Assembly: GCF_017313085.1 (NCBI RefSeq)
Contig: NZ_JAFLNF010000002.1
Coordinates: forward strand, 558,001-622,000
Length of the DNA stretch: 64,000 bases
From: Roseibium limicola
GTDB taxonomy: Bacteria > Pseudomonadota > Alphaproteobacteria > Rhizobiales > Stappiaceae
Direction of reading: 5' to 3'
This document shows positions 1 through 7,726 of the stretch, piece by piece (the first letter of the stretch is position 1; the number at the start of each line of letters is the position of its first letter). Under the pieces are notes generated by a model that saw nothing but the letters and a program-made list of their open reading frames with translations, did not search any database and was not told the DNA's origin. The translations under genes were made by a program, and so were the position numbers.

Positions 1-61
1 TGTTTCACAACTCGCAGAATTGACGTTGCGGACGCGGGACGGCTCTGCTTATTTCGCATAG

Positions 62-79
62 CTCCTGCAAATGCAGGAG
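62..79. terminator. Perfect 8-bp stem-loop just downstream of the ydcF-like gene
   Basis: CTCCTGCA and TGCAGGAG pair around a two-base AA centre, right after the minus-strand stop at 82. There is no clear T-run on either side, so it may be a 3' end-protecting hairpin or weak terminator rather than a canonical intrinsic terminator. Confidence 0.3.
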
Positions 80-81
80 AT

Positions 82-885
82 CTAAGGCGCCGGAAACAAG
101 TCACTGCTGCGCCCCGTCAGCCAATAGATTGTCAGGCCCAGCCATTCGCGAAAAGCTGTATCGAACCGCAGAAGGCCGTTCGAAACACCTGAAAACAAAT
201 AGCTTTCTCCGCCTTCCGCAATCACCCGATAGTCGACGGGATAGGCGATGAGACGCTCGTGCCCTGCCTGTCGAAACACGCCCATGGCGCGCGGCATGTG
301 ATAGGCAGAGGTCACCAGCAGCCAGTTCCCATCTGAGCGCCCTCCAATCAATCTTTTGGTGAACACTGCGTTCTCATGGGTGTTGCGTGATGCGCCTTCC
401 AGAAGAACGCGTGCGTCGTCGATACCGAAATCCCTGAAGAGCCTCCGAGCGCCATCTGCTTCACTGACGTCCCCCGGCACCAGGTCCCCCTGACCTCCCG
501 AATGCACAATAACTGCCTGCGGAAACAGACGCGACAGATAGGGAACAATCGTCATGCGCTCCGCCGCCTCATTCAGCGCAACATCACGACGCCCCTCTGA
601 AGCGCTGGTGTCCATCGCTCCACCAAGAACGATGATCCCGGCGATGTTCTCGGGCAAAGCCGTCAACTCCGGCAACGGAAAACGTTGTTCCAGCGGCGCC
701 ATCAGCCAGTTTGCCGCGGGAGACAGGCCAATGAACAGAAGCAGCGCCAGTGCCAGCCCCGCCAGCCAACGCCCGGCCCTCGCCCAACGCGTCCAGGTCA
801 CCAACCAGCCGACCACGGCACTGGCGAGCAGAAAATTGCTCGGCTGAACAAAAAAGAAGCCGATTTTCGACACGATAAAAAACAT
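82..885 (-). CDS. YdcF/ElyC-type DUF218 membrane protein
   Basis: The 267-residue product has N-terminal membrane segments (about residues 5-60, hydrophobic with the run LAGLALALLLFIGLSPA) followed by a DUF218 domain. Family signatures visible are IIVLGGA near residue 83, the SGG motif in VIVHSGGQGD, the ASRNTHENA motif and TSAYHMPRAMGVF. DUF218 proteins (YdcF, SanA, ElyC) sit in the inner membrane and are linked to envelope integrity and peptidoglycan precursor metabolism; the enzymatic role is not settled. The open frame runs further upstream, into thiE, but that part shows no coding character and covers the divergent thiE gene, so I chose the ATG at 885, which gives a normal family length. 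Confidence 0.8.
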   Translation of the reverse strand: MFFIVSKIGFFFVQPSNFLLASAVVGWLVTWTRWARAGRWLAGLALALLLFIGLSPAANWLMAPLEQRFPLPELTALPENIAGIIVLGGAMDTSASEGRRDVALNEAAERMTIVPYLSRLFPQAVIVHSGGQGDLVPGDVSEADGARRLFRDFGIDDARVLLEGASRNTHENAVFTKRLIGGRSDGNWLLVTSAYHMPRAMGVFRQAGHERLIAYPVDYRVIAEGGESYLFSGVSNGLLRFDTAFREWLGLTIYWLTGRSSDLFPAP

Positions 886-951
886 CGCCCTTGCCAATCC
901 TATCGCGTTTGCGGGAGAGCTAGCCCACCTCCTGAATGGAAAGGCCAGCCC

Positions 952-1542
952 ATGCTTCACCCCTTCTACCTGATCGTGGATGACCCACAATGGATAAGCC
1001 GACTGGCACCAGCCGGACTGAAGCTTGTCCAGCTGCGGATCAAGAACAAAAGCGGCGATGCCTTGATGCAAAGCTTGCGGCAAGGCCTGACAGTGGCACG
1101 CAACGAAGGCATCACACTTGTGATCAACGATCACTGGCAGCTGGCTATCGACTTGAAGGCCGAATGGTTGCACCTGGGGCAGGAAGATCTGGAAGACGCA
1201 GACCTGAAAGCGCTGCGCCGCGCCGGCGTCCGCATCGGCATCTCGACTCACACCTTAGACGAGCTGGATCGGGCATTGTCCTTCGAGCCTGATTACATTG
1301 CCATCGGCCCGGTTTTCCCAGCACGGGGCAAACAGGTGGATTATCCTTCTCTCGGGGCTTCAGGCATTGCAAAGTGGCGACAGAAGGTAACCTGTCCGCT
1401 GGTTGCAATCGGCGGAATTCGCCTGGAACAGGCAACCGAGCTTCGGGCAGCCGGCGCCGACAGTCTCTGCGTAATCACCGACGTTCTGGCCGACGTTGAT
1501 CCGGCGGCCCGTTGCCGCGCCTGGATCAATGCCACCCTTTGA
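952..1542 (+). CDS. thiE: Thiamine phosphate synthase (ThiE/TenI family)
   Basis: The 196-residue TIM-barrel protein shows the ThiE/TenI signatures: QLRIKNK near the N-terminus, LVINDHWQLA, LHLGQEDL, GISTHTLDEL, the phosphate loop region GPVFPARGK and VAIGGI near the C-terminus. ThiE couples the hydroxymethylpyrimidine diphosphate and thiazole phosphate to give thiamine phosphate in the cytosol. The start at 952 has AAAGG ten bases upstream and begins the conserved barrel. It is divergent from the ydcF-like gene and stands alone, without thiC, thiO or thiG nearby and without a TPP riboswitch that I can see. A TenI-like or regulatory paralogue cannot be excluded. Confidence 0.75.
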   Translation: MLHPFYLIVDDPQWISRLAPAGLKLVQLRIKNKSGDALMQSLRQGLTVARNEGITLVINDHWQLAIDLKAEWLHLGQEDLEDADLKALRRAGVRIGISTHTLDELDRALSFEPDYIAIGPVFPARGKQVDYPSLGASGIAKWRQKVTCPLVAIGGIRLEQATELRAAGADSLCVITDVLADVDPAARCRAWINATL

Positions 1543-1660
1543 AATAACTAGACTTTCCGAGTGATCGCCCAGTTCGTGACACATATCACATGTCAAAATC
1601 ACCGACAGAGCAAGACTGCCTCGACAACCTGAAACTCGCTAAGCGAAGAGGGACATCGAC

Positions 1661-2083
1661 ATGACGCTATATCTCGACCTGGGCGGCCGACCGGCACTTC
1701 GCCATGCAACAACCCGCCTGTTGACCCGCCTGCAACTGGACCCACTGTTCGCCGAAACCACGCTGTCTCATCAGAATGACCTGCAGGAAGACCTGATCGA
1801 GTTCCTGTGTTTTATATTCGAAGGTGCGCCAGTTTATGAAGGCCGGACAGCGAACAAAATGCTCGGCCCCTATTGCGCCTGTGATCAAACTTTCGACCAT
1901 CTGGTCGACCACATCGTGACGGTTCTGATCGGCTCAACCGGAGCCTCTCCGCTGGAGACGACGATTCGCGCACGCTTTGACCGGCTCCGACCAATTCTCC
2001 TCAAGCCAGACAGCGATGACAGCGGCTCCCCCTCGCCACTTTTCTCGGCACACGTGCCTCATTCCGAGTGCGTTCCAGCCTGA
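1661..2083 (+). CDS. Group I truncated-globin-like protein lacking heme ligands
   Basis: The 140-residue protein follows the truncated hemoglobin pattern: LYLDLGGRPALR at the start (compare the family IYDKIGG), a middle QEDLIEFLCFIFEGAPVYEGR matching the E-helix and YTG block, and a C-terminal helix ending RFDRLRPIL. By hand alignment with mycobacterial trHbN, the proximal histidine F8 falls on Leu68 and the distal B10 tyrosine on Leu21, so the usual heme-binding residues are absent. The C-terminal 25 residues are polar and probably disordered. GAGGGA lies eight bases before the ATG. Role unknown; a heme-free sensory or scaffold globin is possible, but this is inference from an unaided alignment. 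Confidence 0.6.
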   Translation: MTLYLDLGGRPALRHATTRLLTRLQLDPLFAETTLSHQNDLQEDLIEFLCFIFEGAPVYEGRTANKMLGPYCACDQTFDHLVDHIVTVLIGSTGASPLETTIRARFDRLRPILLKPDSDDSGSPSPLFSAHVPHSECVPA

Positions 2084-2112
2084 GGACGCGCGGCTTAGGT
2101 CCACCTGGCAAA

Positions 2113-2142
2113 GAAAAACGGCGCGGAAATCTCCGCGCCGTT
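2113..2142 (-). terminator. Intrinsic terminator of the clpP-like gene
   Basis: The stem CGGCGCGGA/TCCGCGCCG (2119-2127 with 2132-2140) has an AATC loop. On the minus strand it is followed by TTTTTCTTT, so it terminates transcription leaving the clpP-like gene that ends at 2188. It could also slow transcripts from the globin-like gene on the other strand. Confidence 0.8.
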
Positions 2143-2187
2143 CGAATCATCTATCGGTGGCCTGAAGCCTGTGGCCAACCGCGCTTT

Positions 2188-2802
2188 TTAAGACAGCTCG
2201 CCTACATTCGTGATGACCTTGCCAACGAGACCGTATTCGATCCCCTCTTCCGGGCTCATCCAGTAGTCACGATCCGTATCCTTCTCGATGCGCTCGATCG
2301 GCTGACCGGTTGCATCGGCGAAGATCTGGTTCAGGCGATCACGCATCTTGATGATCTCCTTCGCCTGGATCTCGATGTCTGTCGCCATTCCGCCGGCACC
2401 ACCGGACGGTTGATGCAACAGGAAGCGAGTGTTCGGCGTGCAGTAGCGCATTTCCTTAGGTACGGAAACGTAGATCAGCGCTCCAGCGGAAGCGACCCAG
2501 CCCATGCCTAGAATACGGACTTCCGGTGCGATGAACTTGATCGCATCGTGGATCATGTCGCCGGACTCCACATGGCCACCCGGCGAAGAGACGATCACGG
2601 TGATCGGATCGCTGGAGACCTGCGCCAGCGCCAGAAGGCGCGCACAGACGTCCTTGGCCATCTCTTGAGAGACAGGACCGGTGATCAAGACAGTACGAGC
2701 GTCAAAAAGATGCTTGTCCACCTGGATCGACTGCTGGCTCTTGGCCTTGTCCTCGTCTTCGTCCTCAAGTCGGGCTGGCACGGCGGAAGAATAATTTTTC
2801 AT
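2188..2802 (-). CDS. ClpP-family serine peptidase (paralogue without clpX)
   Basis: The 204-residue protein carries the ClpP core: SSPGGHVESGDMIHD, the nucleophile serine in GWVASAGA (about residue 105), the histidine in LLHQPSGG (about 130), ATDIEIQAKEI and the aspartate in EKDTDRD (about 175), so the triad looks intact. It differs from housekeeping ClpP: the N-terminal axial-loop sequence is replaced by an acidic stretch EDEDEDK, the CMGQAASMG motif reads GMGWVASAG, and HTGQ reads DATGQ. No clpX, clpA or tig is adjacent. The frame is open to 2949, but the ATG at 2802 has GGAG eleven bases upstream and matches family length. Probably an accessory ClpP acting in a mixed or alternative complex. 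Confidence 0.8.
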   Translation of the reverse strand: MKNYSSAVPARLEDEDEDKAKSQQSIQVDKHLFDARTVLITGPVSQEMAKDVCARLLALAQVSSDPITVIVSSPGGHVESGDMIHDAIKFIAPEVRILGMGWVASAGALIYVSVPKEMRYCTPNTRFLLHQPSGGAGGMATDIEIQAKEIIKMRDRLNQIFADATGQPIERIEKDTDRDYWMSPEEGIEYGLVGKVITNVGELS

Positions 2803-3018
2803 GCGCAGGATAGGCTCCATTGAAGAAATGCCGGTGCGGATCACCGGCTGGTTCTTTCCCATATGTAGGATATCGGGAAGCTTGTCGCAAATTCCAAGCG
2901 CGTTGATAGCCTGAAAACAGTTATCAGTTTGGCAATATGGGAAGAACATGTGGACGGAAAGGATCCGTTACGACCCCTTCCCTCCCTTCCAAGGGCACTT
3001 TTCAGCAATCGAAGACGG

Positions 3019-4230
3019 TCAGGCGAGCCTGAGAAGACCCATTGGCGCGGCGCTCACGGGTTCCTTCTCAGACCGCTCACCGTTGTAAAAGCCAATCTCG
3101 ATCCGACCCCGGCCCTTTCGCTTTGCCTGGTACAGAGCTGAATCAGCCGCCCGGATGAACGGGTGCAGTTCCAGGTTCGGACAATTGGACAACACCAGCC
3201 CCCCACTGACACCTAGGCGGATTGTCTTGCCCTCAAACTCCAGCGGCTGTGTCGCCACCGTATCGCTCAATGACTGGACGATGCAGTCCGCCGTGGTGCG
3301 GTCGAGGTTTTGCATGATTACAGCGAACTCCTCTCCGCCGATCCTGCCAATCACCGCCGAAGGACCGAAATACTGAGTTGCAATGCGACCGAAGTGCATC
3401 AGAGCAGCATCGCCACCCTGATGGCCATATGTATCGTTGATCTGCTTGAAATAATCGAGATCGAGCACCATCACCCCGATGCTGTCCTCGCTCCGCTCGT
3501 TCAGAGTTTCTGTGCCGCGCTCAAAGAAACCACGACGCGTAAGCAGGCCCGTCAGGGGATCGCGTGAAACCTCTGCCTTCAGTTCTTGAATGTAGCCTTC
3601 CCAGTAAATGGCAGTGGCAATGATTGCCGCACCGAAACAGAAGAACAGCATCGCCACAAGCGTGATGTTCAGCAGCGCATCGCCTTCAAGAAGGAAACCA
3701 GCTGTCGGGTCGATCCAGGTGGTCCCGACCCTTGAAACATGGCTGATACCGCAAACAAAGAAACTACAGGAAATCACAGCCCTCAAAAGTTTCGAGGCCC
3801 CTTTGACCTGAAGGAACTCATAGCCGATGGCAAACAGAAAGAAGCCAGTCACCAGCGAGAAGACAACAACCCGGTTGGACTGACTGTCATAGAGACCGTC
3901 GAAGAACGAGAACACCAGCCAGATCACCATAGGCAGGGCCATGACAATTGGCTCATAATTCTTGCGGGCGCAGGCACGCGCCCCCCCCCAACTCAAACCA
4001 AGGGACGCCATCAACAGAAGGTGCGCGAGAAATTGCGACATGAAGGGCGCCAGATCAGCTCCCGACATCCACATGAACATGGCCGGTACCCGCAAGGTCA
4101 TGCTGGATGACCACAGCAGCAGCGCCATATTGGAGCGCTCACCGAGCCAGATCAGGAAGAGCCCGACGGCAATGACGGCGAATACTCCAGCCAGCACTAC
4201 CAGCAGTGTGTAATTGTCCAAGCCAGTCAT
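3019..4230 (-). CDS. Membrane-bound GGDEF diguanylate cyclase
   Basis: The product of 403 residues has about seven hydrophobic segments in residues 5-215 and a C-terminal GGDEF domain starting at DPLTGLLTRRGF. The active-site motif is GGEEF (about residues 298-302), the metal-binding aspartate lies in VLDLDYFKQIND, and the closing QAKRKGRGRI is typical. It should make cyclic di-GMP from GTP at the inner face of the membrane. I see no RxxD inhibitory site five residues before GGEEF. The frame can begin at a TTG at 4245, but the ATG at 4230 is preferred. The sensor part is an unnamed 7TM region; its signal is unknown. Confidence 0.85.
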   Translation of the reverse strand: MTGLDNYTLLVVLAGVFAVIAVGLFLIWLGERSNMALLLWSSSMTLRVPAMFMWMSGADLAPFMSQFLAHLLLMASLGLSWGGARACARKNYEPIVMALPMVIWLVFSFFDGLYDSQSNRVVVFSLVTGFFLFAIGYEFLQVKGASKLLRAVISCSFFVCGISHVSRVGTTWIDPTAGFLLEGDALLNITLVAMLFFCFGAAIIATAIYWEGYIQELKAEVSRDPLTGLLTRRGFFERGTETLNERSEDSIGVMVLDLDYFKQINDTYGHQGGDAALMHFGRIATQYFGPSAVIGRIGGEEFAVIMQNLDRTTADCIVQSLSDTVATQPLEFEGKTIRLGVSGGLVLSNCPNLELHPFIRAADSALYQAKRKGRGRIEIGFYNGERSEKEPVSAAPMGLLRLA

Positions 4231-4360
4231 GACCGTGTCCCACAAGCGTTAAAGTGTCAAATTGAATGTGAGCATTCGGGATAGGCAACAGACTTTGCGC
4301 AGGTCCTAAAAGCACCCCGCGCATTTGAACTAAATTGGACTTGAAAAATTCAGGATCTAT

Positions 4361-4765
4361 TTAGGATGACGACGCGATGCCCGTCAGAATTTCCATGGCT
4401 AAATCTGCCAGGTTTGCAGGTACCAGAATGTGGTCGTGATAGTATCCGGCGATCATGTTTGCCGGCACGCCACCTGTCGCAAGTGCAGCAGAGACAGCGG
4501 CCGTAAGTCCAACAGATTCAAGGGAAGAATGGACTTGGAGCGTTATCCGGCGCTGAGGGGAGGCAGTGTCAAAGCCTGCTTTTGAAGCGACCTCAACCGG
4601 CAGGATCAGCGTGAGACCCTCAGCTTCTCGAATTGTGGCGAAAGCCACCAGATCATCGCTTAAATCAGCTCCTTCCGGCGGACAAGAAACGTATACGTAC
4701 GATACCGGATCCAGTGCCGGTGAGAGGGTTTCCAGCATTTTGTTAAGGTCTATCTCGCCACTCAC
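4361..4765 (-). CDS. ACT-domain protein of the COG3602 type
   Basis: The 134-residue protein has two ACT-like halves: LETLSPALDPVSYVYVSC and EAEGLTLILPVEVA in the first, ITLQVHSSLESVGLTAAVSAALA and the conserved YYHDHILVP in the second. Such stand-alone ACT proteins are thought to bind small ligands, often amino acids; no enzyme domain is present. I chose the GTG at 4765 because GGAGTTTTGGATCAC precedes it and the family begins at this point; an ATG at 4738 would cut into the first strand. It is followed by the GGDEF gene on the same strand after 130 bases. Confidence 0.65.
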   Translation of the reverse strand: MSGEIDLNKMLETLSPALDPVSYVYVSCPPEGADLSDDLVAFATIREAEGLTLILPVEVASKAGFDTASPQRRITLQVHSSLESVGLTAAVSAALATGGVPANMIAGYYHDHILVPANLADLAMEILTGIASSS

Positions 4766-4900
4766 GTGATCCAAAACTCCGCATGATTGGGGGGCACTTC
4801 TCCAATTTTCGTCTGCAGGATCGCCCCGTTTATCGCCCGCCCGCAAGCGCAAAAGAGGGAATTGCACCGGTCAAGTCCCGCGTGCTCGATAGCGAAGAGC

Positions 4901-5617
4901 TCACTTGATCAAAAGATCACTCAGCTCACGCCTTGTTGCCAGCACGTTGAGGTCCACATCTCCCTCAATCCCGGAAATGCTTCCTCGTGCGTGATACTGC
5001 CAGAAGACCCAGTTGGGGGCATAGAACGGGGACTGCCAGAGCGACCTGACCCAGATCGGTCGATTGACCCCGGCGTCTTTCAGATAGCTGAGGTAAAAGT
5101 CCTCGGGCGCATACAGCACCAGCTTTGCCTGCAGTCTCAGTTCAACGTTCTGCACGAATGCAGCGATTTCGCGGCGCACGTCGGCGGCTTCCGGCGCCGG
5201 GCAATCCGAGCCCTCCGTCAGTTCCAGATCGAGGGCTGGTGGCAACATCGGCCCGTTATGCGGCAGATGTGCGAGAAAGTTCTCCGCCTGCTCCTCTCCC
5301 GACGAGCAGAATGAGAAATAATGATAGGCGCCCACCGCAAGACCCGAGGCATTCGCCCCCTGCCAATTGCGCAGGAAGGCAGGGTCGGAGAAGTCCTTCC
5401 CCTCTGTCGCCTTGATATAGACGAAAGCCACATCATCCGAGGCCACACGCGACCAGTTGATCGGTCCATTGTGATGAGAAACATCAATCCCGCGAAAGGC
5501 GAAGTCTGCCCGATCCGGTTCCCAGGTCATGAAGAATATCGCAGCTCCCACTATGATAAGCACCGCGCCAACAATGCAGTAAAACAGCACTCTCAAACCA
5601 GTAGATAAGAAACTCAT
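4901..5617 (-). CDS. Membrane-anchored GH25 lysozyme-like muramidase
   Basis: The product of 238 residues begins with a single membrane segment (about residues 8-32, LFYCIVGAVLIIVGAAIFF) and then a glycoside hydrolase family 25 barrel: GIDVSHHNGPINW, FVYIKATEGKDFSD, GAYHYFSF, the catalytic ALDLELTEG and WQYHARGSISGIEGDVDLN at the C-terminus. GH25 enzymes cut the MurNAc-GlcNAc bond of peptidoglycan. With the uncleaved anchor it should act in the periplasm on the cell's own wall. GGAG lies seven bases before the ATG. The gene follows the VOC gene on the same strand after 33 bases. Confidence 0.85.
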   Translation of the reverse strand: MSFLSTGLRVLFYCIVGAVLIIVGAAIFFMTWEPDRADFAFRGIDVSHHNGPINWSRVASDDVAFVYIKATEGKDFSDPAFLRNWQGANASGLAVGAYHYFSFCSSGEEQAENFLAHLPHNGPMLPPALDLELTEGSDCPAPEAADVRREIAAFVQNVELRLQAKLVLYAPEDFYLSYLKDAGVNRPIWVRSLWQSPFYAPNWVFWQYHARGSISGIEGDVDLNVLATRRELSDLLIK

Positions 5618-5650
5618 TAGCGCTCCGGCCCGCAGTTCGTCTCGGCTGCC

Positions 5651-6076
5651 TCAGGTAAAGTTCGACCACAGCGGCGGAGAGGCAAGTTCCAGGACATTGC
5701 CGTCGGTGTCATTGAAATAAAGACTTTTCCCGCCCTGCGGCCAGGTCACCTCACTGATGATCTCGATCCCTTGACTGCCAAGATAGTTCCGCCACGGCTC
5801 ATAGTCGGCGCCAACGATGTGAAAGGCAAAATGAGCCGGACCTTGCGCGTGATGCCCAGGCACCACCCCACCGGGCGTCGGTACATCCTCGGCAGTGGCA
5901 CCACGCAGAAACACCAGAAGGGTCTGCGCCGGCCCGGCGTCGTAGGCGCTGAGTCTGTCACCTCCGATCATGCGCTCGAGCCCCAAAACACCGGCATAAA
6001 ATCCATGGGCAGCTTCCATGTCGTCAACATAGACGGCGGTTTCCAGAATACCGGAAATGGCGGGGGCATGAGACAA
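5651..6076 (-). CDS. VOC-family (glyoxalase/dioxygenase-fold) protein
   Basis: About 141 residues with one VOC module pair: ILETAVYVDDMEAAHGFYAGVLGL at the start, then AHFAFHI, and SLYFNDTDGNVLELASPPLW at the end. The metal-ligand positions expected in this fold include a histidine in the second half (HFAFHI) and the glutamate of NVLELA. Substrate cannot be told. The TTG at 6076 is preferred because AAGG stands nine bases upstream and the encoded SHAPAISG start is usual in the family; the frame could also begin at a GTG at 6106 without a ribosome site. Confidence 0.7.
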   Translation of the reverse strand: MSHAPAISGILETAVYVDDMEAAHGFYAGVLGLERMIGGDRLSAYDAGPAQTLLVFLRGATAEDVPTPGGVVPGHHAQGPAHFAFHIVGADYEPWRNYLGSQGIEIISEVTWPQGGKSLYFNDTDGNVLELASPPLWSNFT

Positions 6077-6124
6077 GGCGAATGACCTTAAGCGTTGAGG
6101 AGCCACAGTTGCGAAATCGTAGAC

Positions 6125-6161
6125 GCAAAAAAGGCAGCCCGCAAAGGCCGCCTTCTTTTTA
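6125..6161 (-). terminator. Terminator downstream of ohr
   Basis: AAGGCAGCC and GGCCGCCTT form a stem with one mismatch and a CGCAAA loop, flanked by AAAAAA on one side and TTTTT on the other. It can work in both directions; on the minus strand it closes the ohr transcript that ends at 6260. Confidence 0.65.
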
Positions 6162-6259
6162 ACCGATCAACCGGCGCAGGCTGTTCTTTTCCCCTCCGCT
6201 CAAAAACATCTCGCGAGCGGGACAAGGTCGGACCACACCATCCGAACCTGGACCAAGGC

Positions 6260-6688
6260 TTAGACGACGACGGTCAGATCAACGTCGATGTTGTTGCGCG
6301 TGGCATTGGAATACGGGCAAACCTGATGCGCTTTTTCCACCAGGTCCTGCGCCTTGGCCTTGTCCATGCCCGGAAGCGAAACTTCAAGCGCAACGCTCAG
6401 GCCGAAACCACCTTCATCGCGCGGGCCGATACCGACTTCCGAGGTGATGCTTGCATCGGAGGGAAGCGAAGTCTTCTCCTGCCCGGCAACCACCTTCAGC
6501 GCGCCGAGGAAGCAGGCTGCATAACCGGAGGCAAACAGCTGCTCAGGATTATTGCCTTCCTTGCCGTCGCCACCAAGCTCCTTCGGTGTGGACAATTTGA
6601 CCTTGAAGCTTCCGTCCAGCGTCTGTGCCGTGCCGTCACGGCCACCAGTCGCCTTGGCTTTTGTCGTGTACATCACTTTAACACCCAT
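6260..6688 (-). CDS. ohr: Organic hydroperoxide resistance protein
   Basis: The 142-residue protein is a typical Ohr of the OsmC family: GNNPEQLFASGYAACFLGAL contains the peroxidatic Cys59, and HQVCPYSNATRNN the resolving Cys124. Ohr reduces organic and fatty-acid hydroperoxides with lipoyl-dependent recycling in the cytosol. GGAG is seven bases before the ATG. It is divergent from the MarR-type gene at 6865-7689, the standard ohr/ohrR arrangement, and should be derepressed when OhrR is oxidised. Confidence 0.93.
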   Translation of the reverse strand: MGVKVMYTTKAKATGGRDGTAQTLDGSFKVKLSTPKELGGDGKEGNNPEQLFASGYAACFLGALKVVAGQEKTSLPSDASITSEVGIGPRDEGGFGLSVALEVSLPGMDKAKAQDLVEKAHQVCPYSNATRNNIDVDLTVVV

Positions 6689-6778
6689 GGAATTTCTCCT
6701 TTGTTTCTTTGGTTTTAGTCCTTCGGGCAGCAGGTCTATGCCTCCAGGAATTTTAGATCGTGTACGATTTATTCTTCT

Positions 6779-6807
6779 GCGATATAATTTCTCGCGTCTT
6801 TTGTCAA
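6779..6807 (-). promoter_or_regulatory. Probable ohr promoter
   Basis: On the minus strand TTGACA (6802-6807) is separated by 17 bases from TATCGC (6779-6784), in an AT-rich stretch between ohr and ohrR. The surrounding AATTATAT and TACGATTTATTC sequences could form the OhrR operator, but no perfect dyad is visible. Confidence 0.5.
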
Positions 6808-6864
6808 TCTCTTGCGAACGGGCCAGCAGAGAGGTAAACCGGCTACATGGTAGAAAAGGATCAA

Positions 6865-7689
6865 ATGTCCCTGCTCGACGTCATGGGCACCATGGCTGAG
6901 AGCACGAAGGTCGCAGCGGAAACGCGCCCCAAGAGCAAGCAAGTCCGACGCGCTAAACTTGCACATCCCGCTCAGGCGGCTGATGTGCCTGAAGAAACGC
7001 CCCAGCAGGCGCCTGCAGAGAGAACGGACGAACACCAAGAGAGTTCCTCCACTGCGTCACCCACGGTAGACCCCACCCCCATTCTGCCAAAAGCAGAAGC
7101 AGCCGCCGCTGGACAGACGAAGAAGCCCAAACCAGGCAAGGCGCCTTCAGCTGCGAAAAAAGCTGAAGGCGGATCTCTAGAGACAGAAAAAGCGTCGAAG
7201 GCTTTCTCAGGACCCGACATGTCTGCGGCCGACGAGTTGATGGACGCCCTCTCCCTCGACCGCTTCCTCTGCTTCTCGCTGTATTCGGCAAACCATGCGA
7301 TGAACCGGGTCTATCGGCCCTTGCTTCAGCAGCTGGGCCTCACCTATCCACAGTATTTGGCGATGGTGGTTCTATGGGAAAAGAACGATCAGCTTGTCGG
7401 CGACATCGGGTCGCGGCTGCATCTGGAATCCAACACCATTACCCCCCTGCTGAAGCGTCTTGAAAGCCTCGGACTGATCAGCCGGGAGCGCAGCCTCAAG
7501 GATGAGCGCCAGGTGCGGGTGAAACTGACCCGCAAGGGCCATGCTCTGAAGCAGAAGACAAAGGGCTTCGCCGGCTGCATTCTGGATGCCAGCGGTATTT
7601 CGCTTGAGGACCTTAGTGCGCTTCAGGAGAAGATTTCCGTGCTACGCAACAACATGCTGAAAGCCCAGGAAAAAAGCGACACCGCCTGA
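6865..7689 (+). CDS. ohrR: OhrR-type MarR regulator with a long N-terminal extension
   Basis: The C-terminal 150 residues are a MarR/OhrR repressor: LDRFLCFSLYSANHAMNRVY with the peroxide-sensing cysteine (about residue 136), GLTYPQYLAMVVLWE, and the winged helix NTITPLLKRLESLGLISRERS with KDERQVRVKLT. OhrR binds between itself and ohr and lets go when this cysteine is oxidised. The first 118 residues are rich in Ala, Pro, Lys and Glu, look disordered, and are not usual for the family. The ATG at 6865 has AAGGA six bases upstream. Another ATG at 7219 with AGGA upstream would give a normal-length OhrR, so the extension needs proof. Confidence 0.8.
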   Translation: MSLLDVMGTMAESTKVAAETRPKSKQVRRAKLAHPAQAADVPEETPQQAPAERTDEHQESSSTASPTVDPTPILPKAEAAAAGQTKKPKPGKAPSAAKKAEGGSLETEKASKAFSGPDMSAADELMDALSLDRFLCFSLYSANHAMNRVYRPLLQQLGLTYPQYLAMVVLWEKNDQLVGDIGSRLHLESNTITPLLKRLESLGLISRERSLKDERQVRVKLTRKGHALKQKTKGFAGCILDASGISLEDLSALQEKISVLRNNMLKAQEKSDTA

Positions 7690-7703
7690 GGCGTGTCGCT
7701 TTA
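7673..7703 (+). terminator. Terminator overlapping the ohrR stop codon
   Basis: AAAGCGACAC-CGCC and GGCGTGTCGCTTT form a long stem with one bulged C; the TGA stop of ohrR is in the loop. T-residues follow on the plus strand and A-residues flank the left side, so it may serve both ohrR and the convergent mgtE gene. Confidence 0.65.
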
Positions 7704-7726
7704 GGCCCGAACTCGACGCAATACTT

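Noticed and set aside
886-1251. Extension of the ydcF-like frame by 122 codons
   Set aside because: It runs antisense through thiE, has no membrane or DUF218 character and would give a length foreign to the family.
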